Part shown: positions 46,947-58,212 of the stretch, one piece after another
How positions within the stretch are numbered: the stretch's first letter is position 1
Layout of the letters: each line of letters starts with the position of its first letter
From: Silene conica
Taxonomy: Eukaryota; Streptophyta; Magnoliopsida; Caryophyllales; Caryophyllaceae
NCBI GenBank assembly: GCA_029255685.2
Contig: CM055318.2
Coordinates: 29,438,001 to 29,502,000, forward strand
Reading direction: 5' to 3'
Length of the DNA stretch: 64,000 nt
Made by a program: the position numbers and the translations under genes
The notes under the pieces: model-generated
What the model saw: only the letters and a program-made list of their open reading frames with translations
Told to the model about the DNA's origin: nothing
Databases searched by the model: none

Positions 46947-47861
46947 GATTATAACAAATATATAATGTACGATTTATAGTCATAAACGAAGAACAAGATA
47001 CAAAGATTGAGATTAAGAATTAACCTTCTGTCTTTGGAAAGGCCTAAGATCAGATATCAAAATAGATATCCTCCTAATCGCTGCACCCAAGATGTCCTGA
47101 GAAATACCCTTTCTAGAGCTAGAAATTGCAAAATTACCTTTAATTTTGTGTAAGATGAAAGCTAGAGAGAGAGGAGGGATTTGTCGTGGGAACTCGTCCC
47201 CTTTAAGTGCAGAGTGAATTTCCTATTTATAGCTGCAAACAACCTTGCTATTAGACATCAACTAGGATTCCCCAAATCAGTATTTGGTTCTACCTACAGC
47301 ACTTCACAACAACTGAATAACTTAATAATTGCTCAAACCGAAATTCTATCTTTATAGAATCAGTTATATCGCTCTCTTTTGTGTAATGTTTTATCTTATA
47401 AATATCGTATATTTATAATCTAAACAATTAAATATAAGATTTTATATATATTTAACTGAATCATTTAATCCTTATTAAATGATTTCATTACACACTGATT
47501 AATTAAATATAACATTTTACATTTAATCACGAATTAACATTTTAATTCGTCTTAACTAAAATTATTTAATCAGTATTAAATAATTATATCATTATTACTT
47601 TGACTAACCGTTTAGTCGTATATGGTATCAATATGATTACATTTTCATCTAATCATATCTCTCAAATTCCATCCTTTAGGTGTGACTCTTAGGAACCAGT
47701 TGATTACCGCCATCTGTATCACAATAACGTCAAACTTTCTAGCAAGCCAACCGTTATTGATAAACGTGAATCAACTGGCTAAAATACAAAGTATACCATG
47801 TGTTCATTTAAGAAATTTATCCGTGTTGTCGCACTAACTGTTGAGGACACTAGCTCTAACA
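46914..47861 (-). repeat. Right LTR (5' LTR) of Copia element 2
   Basis: About 948 bp. Aligns along its length with 42826-43760, differing by a few percent and small gaps in TA-rich parts. Confidence 0.85.
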
Positions 47862-47866
47862 GAAAA

Positions 47867-49233
47867 GTCGTGTGCTTCACTCTTGTCAATTATTGGTGTA
47901 TCGTTATAAGACCATAGTGCTTAATTAGTTTCAAAATTCGTTCAATATGTAAACACCAAGGAACAATTTAAACACTTTCAGCGTAAGATAGACTGAGTAT
48001 TTCACGATACTCGTAGTGTGTCAAATATTTAACGGTATTTGATTTGTAAGAATATTATTAATAGGAACATCAGTGAAACAATCAAAAGTTTAAAAAGATG
48101 TCTCAATAATAAACTAACCAGTTAATTGCTACACCATTACGGTTGATTGTTCATTTGATTATTAAAGTGTATTATATCATTATTAAGCCTTTTTATTCAG
48201 AAAACTATACATCAACATTTTAGGATCCATCTCGTTTAATAAATATACATCAGTAATTTGGGGCACTACTTCTCGTTTAGTTGTCAATATTATCTTCGGG
48301 GTATTAAACTAACTAGTCAACCACTACACCACTAGTCCATTATTACTGATTGTTCATTTGGTTATTAAAATGTATTATATCATTATTAAACATACTTGTC
48401 AAATTATAAAATAATTTACGTTCTTTTTAAAAATTCGTTAGAAAAATAAAGACAATATTAGTGTAAATCAAGTTTCTGATAACGTGGCTAAACTGAAATC
48501 GTAAATTATTGGTGATAGAATATGGATGGAAGAGGCATCTGCTCAAATCGAAACATTTGTATCAAATTGATATTGTTACTTTTAATAATACATGAAACTC
48601 TTTACTTTTTTCCTTTTTTAGTTTTAACATTATCCCATAATATTCTAGAACAAAATTCAAAACAAGAATTAGTGTTATAAATTAAACAAGAATTTATCGA
48701 GAAAAAAAAAATTATGTTCACCCTATGTCAAAATCCTGATGGTAGTGGCAACGGGATTATGAGATATCGCGTATTTGGTTGATAAATTTAATATTAATCG
48801 TAATTTTAAAAATTGTCACAATCAACGTAATTACATTTCATGTAAATTAAAATGAGGTTGTCTCTCTCTTTAGACGGACTATATTGATATGAATCACTGA
48901 CAACCACCTGTGAGGATATTTTTGGTAAACAAGTTAGCATAAGCCATAATACTGGCTAAAATATTGTGATAAACGGTCACAAATTCTTGCTTATTGTTTC
49001 AGACCAAAAATGGTCGTTTGAAACAAGAAATTATCAACTAATTTTTTTTTTTGTTAAATTTAGGTAGCGCGGGCAAGTCCGAACACCTACGCTAGACTTT
49101 TAAAAAAAGAAAAAGGAAACCAAGTTGATGCATGCGATTTGAATTCCTAGAACAAGTCCGTACAAGTTTAGGCTATTTAAGCACGTACTGGGATTAGCAT
49201 TTCCACATCATCAGAAACAAATTATCATCTATC
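47867..49233. other. Upstream region of the CYP716 gene
   Basis: AT-rich intergenic DNA with no gene. Near-repeats occur: ATTAAAGTGTATTATATCATTATTAA-like segments at about 48160 and 48365, and TTACGGTTGATTGTTCATTTG near 48136 and a variant near 48340. So 48100-48400 contains a diverged local duplication of about 200 bp. Confidence 0.45.
49173..49181 (+). promoter_or_regulatory. Likely TATA box of the CYP716 gene
   Basis: CTATTTAAG lies about 55-60 bp upstream of the start codon, which would allow a short 5' leader. It is the best TATA-like match in the 100 bp before the gene. Confidence 0.45.
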
Positions 49234-49977
49234 ATGGAGCCAATATATCTCTTTACCATTTCCATCACCAATATTATCGTTCTTCTTGTTATCACTTTGA
49301 TTATTTTTCGGCAACGTTCTAAAACCAGCAAACCATCCCAATTTCCTAGCTTACCCCCAGGAAAGTTTGGTTGGCCCATCATTGGGGAAACTCTTTCTTA
49401 TGTCTCTTGTCCGGCAAAATTCGTACGTGACCGTATGGTCACGTACTCCCAAGAGGTCTTTAAAACCTCATTAGCAGGGGAAAAGACAGTAATATTTTGC
49501 GGTCCAAAAGCAAATAAATTCATCTTTTCAAACGAGGGTAAATTAGTTAATTACTGGTTGCCTAGCTCTGTGGCTGGTGCCCTTTCTTACCCGAAACCCA
49601 ATGCGGATTTACCATACGGTAAACCGGTGAACGAGTTATCGTACAAACTACTTAGACAAGAGAGTATACAATATTACGTACCCATGGTAGATTGTATGGT
49701 CCGAAAACATTTAAGTGCGTTTTGGTTTCCTAATGAGGAAGTGCAAGCGTACAGTCTTGCAAAAGAGTTCACATTTGCAGTTTCATGTAGGGTTTTCGTG
49801 AATGCTAGTGTTGCCCAAGTAAAAGACATTGCTAAACCCTTCTTTTCTATGCTTGACGGACTCTTCTCGGTTCCCATTCATTTTCCGGGGACGCCTTATT
49901 ACAAGGCTATTAAGGGAGGGAAACTTGTTAGGGAAAAGCTTATTGTGGTTATTAAGGAAAGAAGAGAGGAATTATCA

Positions 49978-50075
<98 letters not shown>

Positions 50076-53000
50076 AGAAGTAGACTTGCTAAGCAGGTTG
50101 ATTTTGGATTCAAATGAAAGTAATAAGGATTTGAGTAACGATGAGATTGCTAGCAAAATCATTGGTGTCTTATTTGCAGGGTTCTATCCTACTACCACAA
50201 CTATTGCTTTTTTGATTAGTAACCTTGCAGACAACCCCCATGTTTATCAAAGAGTTTTCCAAGGTACTCAACTCTTTTTCTATTATATTTCCACTTTTAA
50301 ATTCTCTATTTTTATTTTTATTAAAATCAATCAGAACTAAAGTATAAGTTAATTACAGTATACTTCCTTCATTCTAATTAATTCTATACATTTTATTTTT
50401 GGGCACTATTCATAAATCGAGTGAATCTTCGACCAAACTTCTAACATATAACATAAAATATAGTTATGTGAGATTTTGTTTAAATTGTCTTACCGAATAC
50501 ATTGTGAATATCAAAGTTTTATAATTTTTAATGATATGTAACTAAAGATAATATTAACAAAAAAAACGGATAATGACAAACATGAATAAAGTAAATGTAT
50601 AGAATTGATTGGAATGGAGGAAGTAATAAGACTTTCATTACTAACTTCTCATTCACTTGGTAGAGTATAATAGGGTTTGTTTGGTTGAAATAAGGGAATT
50701 AAAATTCTCGAGAACTACAAGTTCACATAAATTGTAAATTTATGTGAATTCTCAAAAAGTGATTGGTTTACATGTGGTAGTTAATTTATGTGATAAGTTC
50801 CAACTTCCAATGACCAAGCTAGGAGGCTTGTGAGTGACTTCCCATATAATACAGGAAGTAAATTCACCGATGATCTTGACAACCAAATAACATCATGGTC
50901 CCATGATTTTGATGGGTAACCAAAAAATATCATCGTTATACACTTGACTACATGCGCAAGGCCTAATTTTTAGAAATGTTTTTAGTGATTAAAACCTTCA
51001 ACTTGGCCAAACACACCTTTTTTTTTTGCAAATTCAAATCTATTTGTACAAACCACATATTCACTTTCTTGGACTGAAATGTAGAAACATTATTTGTTGT
51101 GTTTCAAGTTTTTCCTTCTAATTTTAACATATAAATAGTTGATACATATATCACAAAATTGGAGTTATAAACATTTTAATAAAATAAAATAAATACTTAT
51201 TATAAATATTATTTTATAGTTTAGTTGGATGACAATCATGACATAATTAAGTATGTTCAAAAGCGATAGTTGGTTTGTAATATGTTATGTACTGTACAAT
51301 CTACATAAAAACTACATTTTCCTATTAGTATTAGTGCGATATAATTTGGGGCGTTTGGTAAACGTTATATATAAAGCTGGCAATAGCTAAAACGATTTGA
51401 TTGAACCCGACCCGGTACAAATCGAAAATTTGTCAATCGGAATGGACCCGGATCTAACTCGAAACGACCTGATAACCGATAATAAGCTTATTTTTTTCCA
51501 ATTCCAACCTAACCCGACGCGTGACCCGATATAATTATATCTACCCAATAGATGATTGATAACCAACTAGCTTAGTAATGGTTTAAAACACCAAATTGAT
51601 ATTTATCTTAATTACTTTCACTTAAAACTACAATTAATACAGTTACCCATTGTTTAACCGTAAAATTACCAACTAAAACTAAATATAGAAGATAAAATAT
51701 ATGTTGATAACCTAGCCTGATCCGACACTGACCCACTAGTGACCCGACCCGATTCAACTTGTCACCCGTCGGTGACCCATCCTGAAAATGACCTGACATG
51801 AACTAAAATGACCCGAACCCGTCACTGACCCGACATAACCCGAACCGGATATGACCCAACTCGTTTTTACCCGACCATAACCGACTCGAGTGACCTGATT
51901 GCCATATGTAGTTGTATTGCCTGATTTTTAACATATTCAAGGGTTTTCGGATGTTTAACCGATCAATATGCCAATTTTAGTATTTGATAAACAACATATT
52001 TATGGTCAATATGTTAATTATCCCAACATATTTGTTAGCATATTGTGAAATAAAATTTTTTATTTCATCTTACAAAGAAAATTAACAATCGATTAATTGT
52101 AATTTGTCAATTACCAAATATTCAAATTAAATTTGCTAATTTTATTACGAGTGTCAAATCTCGTAATATAAAATTTGTTATTTATGATATGCTTTTAATT
52201 AGAATGTACTTATGCTAAAATTAAATTGTAAGATTATTTGTTATAAGATCATAGTGTCTAACTCTACATTTGAAAAGATTCCATCTTATAAGTGGCCAAA
52301 AAAATTGTTTGGACTTGATAGAATTATTGTAAGAATTTACAAACTAAGGAAGTTAGGATCCTAAGTAGAACAAAAATTAGTCACAAATTCTGGAATCTTG
52401 AAATCATAAGACTTTAAGATGGATGCCGATATATATTATGAGAAAAATGGTCATCTCATTTGAGATTTACGTGTGATATATACTCACTTGAATTCGTTTT
52501 TGTGATACAACAGAACAGATAGAGATTAGTGAATCAAAAGGACCTAAAACAGCACTAACATGGGCGGATCTTCAAAAAATGAAATACTCATGGAACGTAA
52601 TATGTGAGACAATGAGACTTGCGTCACCGGTGCCAGGAAATTTTAGGGAGGCCAAATGTGACTTCACATATGCAGGTTTCTCTATCCCAAAGGGTTGGAA
52701 GGTATTGTTGAATGAACAACATCTACTACTTTTTTCATTCTACTACTACTATAATTTTGTTAACATTGATTTTAGTATTTGGCAAATAACATATTGAAAC
52801 AATATAGTAGGGTTAACGTATTATTTTACAATATGCTACTTACCCTAGCATGTTTGACGAGTTAATATGTTGTTGGAAGTGTTTGGCAAATACCATATTG
52901 TCATAGTAGATTGGGATGCAATAATGTACTATTTACAATATGTTGCTCCCCTAACATATTCATTTAGATTGTAAAAAATGAAATTTTCAACTATATACAC

Positions 53001-53720
53001 ATAGACACAACAATGTATTAAACTAAACCCGCTAATTATCAAAAATTTCTTCCAGATATGCTAACTGAAATATACTAATAAAACCTGTCAATCTAATTCG
53101 ACATTTATAATTGCTTGACCAATCTAATTGATCTAATACTAATACTAATACTCTGCTGAGTAACAAACAGGGTCGTAGTTACCTCAGAAATAGTTCCCAC
53201 CATGTAGATATAAGTTGAGATAAATGAAAGAAAATGGCAATTAAGAAAATAAAACGAAACTTCATTTTCTTTGAATGTATGTCTTATAAAAAAAACTTAT
53301 TTTTTGCATATTATTTCTTTAATTTTTTGTTATATTACTCAGCTAAATTTACATTTGATGGTTGACATTATGACTTAATATTTGAGGTTAAAATTTGTTT
53401 ATTGCTAATAACATCCATAGGTTCATTGGACAGTACATACAACCCATACAAATCCGGAGTACTTTCCGGATCCACATAAATTTGACCCATCAAGATTTGA
53501 AGGCAGTGGACCAGCACAGTATACATATGTACCTTTTGGAGCTGGACCTCGTATGTGTGTTGGTAAGGAATTTGCTCGGATACAAATCCTTGTTTTCCTT
53601 CACAATGTTGTGACTAAGTACAAATTCAAAAGGGTTAACCCGGATGAGAAGATTATCTATAAACCCGATCCAATCCCTACCGAAGGCCTGCGCATTTTCC
53701 TCCAACCTCACCAGACCTAA
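49234..53720 (+). CDS. CYP716: Cytochrome P450, CYP716 family (probable triterpene oxidase)
   Basis: Exons 49234-50263, 52514-52701 and 53421-53720 (GT-AG, phases 1 and 0) give 505 residues. The family usually has about 480; the excess is a 32-residue Asn/Asp tract. The start gives a membrane anchor (about residues 8-26) and the [16 protein letters not shown] hinge. Other marks are [13 protein letters not shown], the K-helix ICETMRLA (ExxR), [11 protein letters not shown] and the heme loop [12 protein letters not shown] with its Cys. CYP716 enzymes sit on the ER and oxidise triterpene skeletons, for example beta-amyrin at C-28, towards saponins. The substrate here cannot be read off. The I-helix reads [11 protein letters not shown] where relatives have (A/G)GHDT(A/T), so the usual acid and the following Thr are replaced. 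No stop or shift is seen. Either an expressed, diverged enzyme or a gene early in decay. Confidence 0.9.
49978..50073 (+). repeat. In-frame AAT/GATAAT microsatellite in exon 1
   Basis: Twenty-two AAT codons followed by five GATAAT units encode 22 Asn and then five Asp-Asn pairs. It lies between KERREELS and [10 protein letters not shown], the loop before the H helix in related P450s. The tract is a multiple of three and does not disturb the frame. Confidence 0.95.
50363..50623. mobile_element. Stowaway-like MITE in CYP716 intron 1
   Basis: 261 bp. Ends CTTCCTTCATTCTAATTAAT and, reversed, CTTCCTCCATTCCAATCAAT. TA on both sides. Non-coding. Confidence 0.85.
50682..51025. mobile_element. Possible hAT-like MITE in CYP716 intron 1
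   Basis: The left edge GGTTTGTTTGGTTGAA and the right edge CTTGGCCAAACACACC form an imperfect inverted pair around about 340 bp. Internal segments pair locally (TTCACATAAATT / AATTTATGTGAA). I could not fix a target duplication, so the limits are approximate. A related-looking segment lies in fimbrin intron 1. Confidence 0.4.
51380..51910. repeat. GACCCG-rich degenerate minisatellite in CYP716 intron 1
   Basis: Many imperfect copies of TGACCCGA(A/C) occur at 51400-51540 and 51715-51900, separated by an AT-rich stretch. This is much more GC-rich than the intron around it. It begins after a GGGGCGTTTGGTAAACG segment that may be the end of a small transposon. Family not assigned. Confidence 0.6.
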
Positions 53721-54310
53721 ATATCTAATCATGCTTCGTTCTTTCATGTCTAGTGCTTCTCCTTTTATATATTCTGATTTAATCTTTTAATTTTCAAAAT
53801 TCGTGATGGTCGAATTTTAAAAAAGTAAGATGATTAAATTAGAATGAAGAAGTAGTTGAAATTAAAGTTGTTGGTACTTTTGTGTAATAATTGTATCTTA
53901 CTTGTTGTACCCATATGTGTCCACTGAGAAATATTTTGATACACCTGATAAAATATACCACTTCTGGCACACCCTTTTTTAATCAAAGAATTGTGTGGGA
54001 AGGGGATATATATATTGGGTATATCTACTTATTTTTCATTTCAATTTTATCATTTGGTGTTGTATTTTAGGCATCTATTTATGGCCTGAAGTCTGGTTAT
54101 AATTAATGTTGTTTTCTGACTGTTTTATAAGTATCAAAGATTGTGTGACTTATAATTGTGTTATCTCAAAAATAAATGCTTTATATTTTGACGAGTTTTA
54201 CTATAATTATCGATTATCAAAATGTCTTAACATTTATCAAGAATTTGTATATATTAGAATAAGTTTTGTTAATAGGAGCTTGTCTTTTAAATATCGCACA
54301 TGACCCCAAA
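53721..54310. other. 3' flank of the CYP716 gene
   Basis: AT-rich, no gene. It probably contains the 3' untranslated region and polyadenylation site. Confidence 0.4.
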
Positions 54311-54343
54311 AATGTTAGGAACGAGATTAATCGAGTGACTATA

Positions 54344-54475
54344 TTTTGACAGGAAGTCCGTTCCAAACATTGACTGACCTTGACCTTGAACAGGTTTTGG
54401 GTCAAAACCAGTCAATTTTTGCGACGGATTTCCCGTCGCAAACGTTGACTAAACTTGACCTTGACTAGTGAAAAG
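54344..54475. promoter_or_regulatory. TTGAC cluster around a perfect hairpin
   Basis: About eight TTGAC/GTCAA cores, the centre of the WRKY-factor W-box, occur in about 130 bp. In the middle is a perfect inverted repeat TTTGCGACGG and CCGTCGCAAA with a 5-nt loop (about 54419-54443). The hairpin motif resembles the ends of plant CACTA or Harbinger small elements, so this may be a transposon remnant and not a control region. Confidence 0.35.
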
Positions 54476-54479
54476 TTAA

Positions 54480-55441
54480 GAACGATCAAGCACCTAAGAG
54501 GGGGAGGGGGTGAATTAGGTGACCTTTTTTAAATTTCTGATTTTAACTGAATTCAAAACTTGAGATACTTAATTGAGTATAAGTTCACAAGAGAATTGTA
54601 GTTCCAAGCAATAGCATAGAAGACTGTTGCACAGAGCTGATGGAAAGATTGTAATAAGATATGTGAAGTATAAGCAAAGAAGCAAGTAAATGATTTAAAT
54701 AAACGATGATAAAAATTGGTTTAACTCCTACTCCGGAGCCTGCGTCCAATCGTTATTTTATTGCTTGTTTAGATAGTTACTCAAACTTAAACAAAACCCC
54801 TTTACAATGAAAATAACTCCCCAACCTACTCCGGTTGCATTTGCTTGAAGCTACTCCGCTACAAGACTTTGACTCAAACTTAAAGCTACTCCGCTTTAAG
54901 AGTTTTTAGTGTTCTATCTCCTAGTTTACACAATCACAATCTCAAGGGTTCACTTAAGAAGATGGAGATTTCAATTAAGATCTAAACACGAGATCATTGA
55001 ACATACTCTTAGTCAGTCATTAGTTGTGCGAACTAGTATTTGGAGATAATTGCTTTTTCGAATGAAAACTTTTCAAAACAGAAAACTTTTGCAAAAACTT
55101 GAAAAATAATACCTCAACAAATTTGCAAAGTTTACAATAAATGCTCTAGAAGTTTTGACAATAAATGAACCTAAGAGTCCCTTTTTATAGAAGAGAAAAC
55201 GTGTGTAAGTTTTACCCTAGACACATGCTTTATCCAAATAACTCTTTTATCCAATGGCTTATTAAATTTGTTTGTTTTTCAAACCGGAGGAAAAGACTAC
55301 TTGTTGGGCCTGGATTAGTCTGGTCATAATAATGTCTAGCCCGCCTAACACATGCAAGCCAGTCAGATGCAGCAGTGCGGACAAATCCATACATTTGGAT
55401 CACATCAGAGAACATTCATTGATAGAAGAGACTTATTCTCT
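54480..55441. other. Repeat-like DNA, family not assigned
   Basis: It starts with a G-rich phrase (CACCTAAGAGGGGGAGGGGG) that looks like a dispersed plant repeat. Then come CTACTCCGGAGCC, CTACTCCGGTTGC and CTACTCCGCT variants at 54725-54895. No terminal repeats or reading frames that I can support. Confidence 0.35.
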
Positions 55442-56200
55442 TGTCAGGACATGAGTCAAGAGCTGAGCAGAATAATGCGGAATTGTTCCCAATCCACGTG
55501 CTCTGATAGCGAAGCAGTAATTAAGTAAAGGAAAGATTTTAGCTCGTACTTTTCAGGAAGACTAAGTCAGAAACCCTAGCAGCAACTGAGATCGTGTGAG
55601 TATTAGTTGTAGAGAGAGGGACGTTGAGGAAGATAGAGTCAAGCTGAATTAATAGGAAGCACGTCCTATTAATCCGGAACTCCTATTAACAGGCTAGCAG
55701 AACGTTGGAGCATCCAACGTTCAGATTGAGAACTATATAAGGATGGATGGGATCATTTGTAAAACACACAATATATGATATCACTATTACCTCAATTTTT
55801 ATTAGTCAATATACATTATTATTATTCTGTTAAACATTGTCAGCATTATGTTCAGACTTATTCAAACGTTCATTCTTCATTTTTATCTTATTCCTTCCTT
55901 ACGATCTTCCATTATATAACTAATCAGAAATTATACTAGAACTAGATATCCCGTCTTCATATCTATTTGGCCGGATCTTCCCGGGAAAATCTTGCTAAAA
56001 CAATTGGCGCCCACCATGGGGCATCTTGTAAAGAGGATCATTCTCATGCTGATATTATTAATACTAATGCTACAAAAGCTACTACACAGACTATGCACAA
56101 GTCTGAGTTTGATAGTACTCCAAAGAGGAAAAGAAGAAAAGCTGGCAAAGATCCTAAGCTATGACAGACTCCTAATTTAGTGAAATTTAGAGTCAATGCA
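55442..56200 (+). mobile_element. Gypsy (Tat-like) 5' fragment: LTR, primer site, gag start
   Basis: A probable LTR (about 55442-56002, TGTCAGGACATG...TAAAACA) is followed by TTGGCGCCCACCATGGGGC. That is the primer-binding and leader motif typical of Tat-type Gypsy elements. A short open stretch with a basic segment (PKRKRRKAGK) follows. The rest of the element is absent, and the sequence runs into the TA microsatellite. It is a broken fossil, and its left limit is uncertain. Confidence 0.6.
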
Positions 56201-56261
56201 ATTTACTCAACTTTATTCGTTGGATTATAACTGCTGGATATTAACAACAATTGTCTGTATT

Positions 56262-56443
<182 letters not shown>

Positions 56444-56639
56444 CGAATCACGTGAGGCCGCCCTCTTAGGATGAGGCCGCTGGACCCTTTCTAAACCGTT
56501 AGATTTTAGTAGCATGGGCGCACGAGATCTTGACACGTGTCCTATATAATATCAAAAAAAAAAAACTGACAATTCATCTGTCTTCATTTCTCTCTCTTTT
56601 TCTTCAACTCCAATCAATCACCTCCAATATTCTTCAACA

Positions 56640-56965
56640 ATGACGGAACAGCACGCGACAAATATTACCACGTCATCTTCTGCTTCACCCTCACGCTCCT
56701 TTTCTATCTCTTCGCCTCCTTCACGCGCCAGCTCTTCATCCGCCGTCACTCCACCGTCATCGCCGCCATTTTTTCTCTTCTCGCTGGTGCTGCCAAAGAA
56801 TTCGCCGATCACTTCGGCTATTTTCAATCCTCCGGCGCCTCCTTCAAAGACGCTGTCGCCGATTTTGCCGGCGTTCTCATCGCTTGTTCATTACTTTCTC
56901 TCCCTAGATTCCTTCGCCGGAAACCTAAGTCCGATGATGATTTCACGGGAGTCGCGCTTGTTTGA
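56640..56965 (+). pseudogene. Captured fragment of a host membrane-protein gene
   Basis: The GC content rises sharply and reads as protein in two frames. The ATG at 56640 opens a Ser/Pro-rich frame of 112 codons that looks artificial. The frame two bases on, from about 56660, reads like a real protein: a hydrophobic helix (VIFCFTLTLLFYLFASF), then RQLFIRRHSTVIAAIFSLLA, then AKEFADHFGYFQSSGASFKD and AVADFAGVLIACSLLSL, then a basic end, with a TGA near 56965. Conserved-looking GASFKDAVAD and LAGAAKE segments suggest a small plant transmembrane protein of unknown function. A shift of frame just after the start codon would disconnect the ATG from it, so I call it a pseudogene fragment. Confidence 0.55.
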
Positions 56966-57107
56966 TCGCCGATTTTGAGAGGTTAATTATTGTTTTAAGA
57001 ATCTGAATCTTCACTACTCGTTTCGCCTGAAACGACAGTGAAGAGGCGGCGGAGGTGGAGGCTTGATGAGGAAGTGGACACGTGTCGCCGCCGTGCGTTG
57101 GTGAAAC

Positions 57108-57735
57108 TGAGAAACTGTGAAACTAGATGCTTAACTTGTGAAACTAGAAGCTTATTCTGTGAAACTAGAAGCTTAACTTGTGAAACTAGATGCTTAAGAT
57201 GTGAACTGTAAGCAAATATTGTGAAACTGTGAAACTAGAAGCTTAATTTGTGAAACTAGATGCTTAACTTGTGAAACTGGAAGCAAATATTGTGAAATTG
57301 TGAAACTAGATGCTTAACTTGTGTAACTAGAAGCTTATTCTGTGAAACTAGAAGCTTAACTTGTGAAACTAGATGCTTAAGATGTGAAACTGTAAACAAA
57401 TATTGTGAAACTGTGAAACTGTGAAACTGTGAAACTAGAAGCTTAATTTGTGAAACTAGATGCTTAACTTGTGAAACTGGAAGCAAATATTGTGAAACTG
57501 TGAAACTGTGAAACTAGATGCTTAACTTGTGAAACTAGAAGCTTATTCTGTGAAACTAGAAGCTTATTCTGTGAAACTAGAAGCTTAACTTGTGAAACTA
57601 GATGCTTAAGATATGAAACTGTAAGCAAATATTGTGAAACTGTGAAACTGTGAAACTAGATGCTTAACTTGTGAAACTAGAAGCTTAACTTGTGAAACTG
57701 GAAGCAAATATTGTGAAACTGTGAAACTAGAAGCT
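57108..57735 (+). repeat. 21-bp minisatellite (GTGAAACTAGAAGCTTAACTT)
   Basis: About 30 units of TGTGAAACTAGAAGCTTAAC and variants (GATGCTTAAC; TGTGAAAC; GGAAGCAAATAT), arranged in higher-order groups of roughly 190-200 bp. Because the unit is seven codons long, the minus strand shows long open frames with repeated LVSQVKL peptides. These are a by-product of unit length. Confidence 0.95.
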
Positions 57736-57793
57736 TGGGGATGCGTGAGGTCCGGCGGCCTCATCCCAAGAGGCGGCCTCACGTGATCCGGCC

Positions 57794-58212
57794 TCTCTCT
57801 CTCTCTATATATATATATAGGGTTGGGATCCGGTGAGAACCACCTTACAATGAAAACCGGTGAGAACTCTTCCTTACGGAGTTTTTTTTTAAAAATTAAT
57901 GACATAATTGGATTCGGCATGGAATTTTATGGCCAGAGAACATATTTCTTGGTCTAGAAAATAAATACTAGTGGCGGAAAAATGATAGGTACGAAAAAAT
58001 AGATAGTATGTGCATGCAAATAAATAAAACGTATCTCACATTGATTTCCGTCACTAGTATTTATTTTCTAGACCAAGAAATATGTTCTCTAGCTATAAAA
58101 TGTCATGCCGAATCCAAATATGTCATTAATTTTTTTTAAAAAAGTCCGTAAGATATATATATATATAAATTAAAATTGAACAACCCGTGAATTTTCACGG
58201 GTGTTACGCTAG
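57794..58212 (+). mobile_element. Non-autonomous Helitron-like element with a long foldback
   Basis: The 3' end shows the Helitron signature: a perfect hairpin ACCCGTGAA-TT-TTCACGGGT (58183-58202), then CTAG (58209-58212) followed by T. The 5' side begins with a TC-rich tract, TATATATATA and GGGTTGGGATCCGGTGAG, a start often seen in plant Helitrons. Inside, 57873-57976 and 58047-58152 are about 105-bp inverted arms (CTTACGGA...GTGGCGG against CCGTCAC...TCCGTAAG) around a 70-bp loop. No Rep/helicase is present. The exact 5' base is uncertain. Confidence 0.65.

Larger units (their letters stand above)
42826..47861 (-). mobile_element. Copia LTR retrotransposon on the minus strand, broken
   Basis: LTRs at 42826-43760 and 46914-47861, flanked by GAAAA (42821-42825 and 47862-47866). 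In element orientation they begin TGTTGGAGCTAGTGTCCTCA and end ATATACAGATA, so the end would be TA rather than CA. If CA is required, the boundary moves in by four bases and the duplication is lost. Between them on the minus strand I recognise integrase, reverse transcriptase (MLYVDDILLIG) and RNase H parts. Gag and protease are not recognised. There are several breaks. The LTRs differ by a few percent, so it is older than the two young elements. Its LTR start and purine tract resemble those of the gag-only Copia element, so the two families are related. Confidence 0.82.

Noticed and set aside
49829-50162. Poly-Ile and poly-Leu frames overlapping P450 exon 1
   Set aside because: They are alternative readings of the AAT/GATAAT repeat inside the P450 gene.
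57256-57920. Minus-strand frames with repeated LVSQVKL peptides
   Set aside because: The 21-bp minisatellite unit keeps any frame open. There is no start context, composition or family support for a protein.
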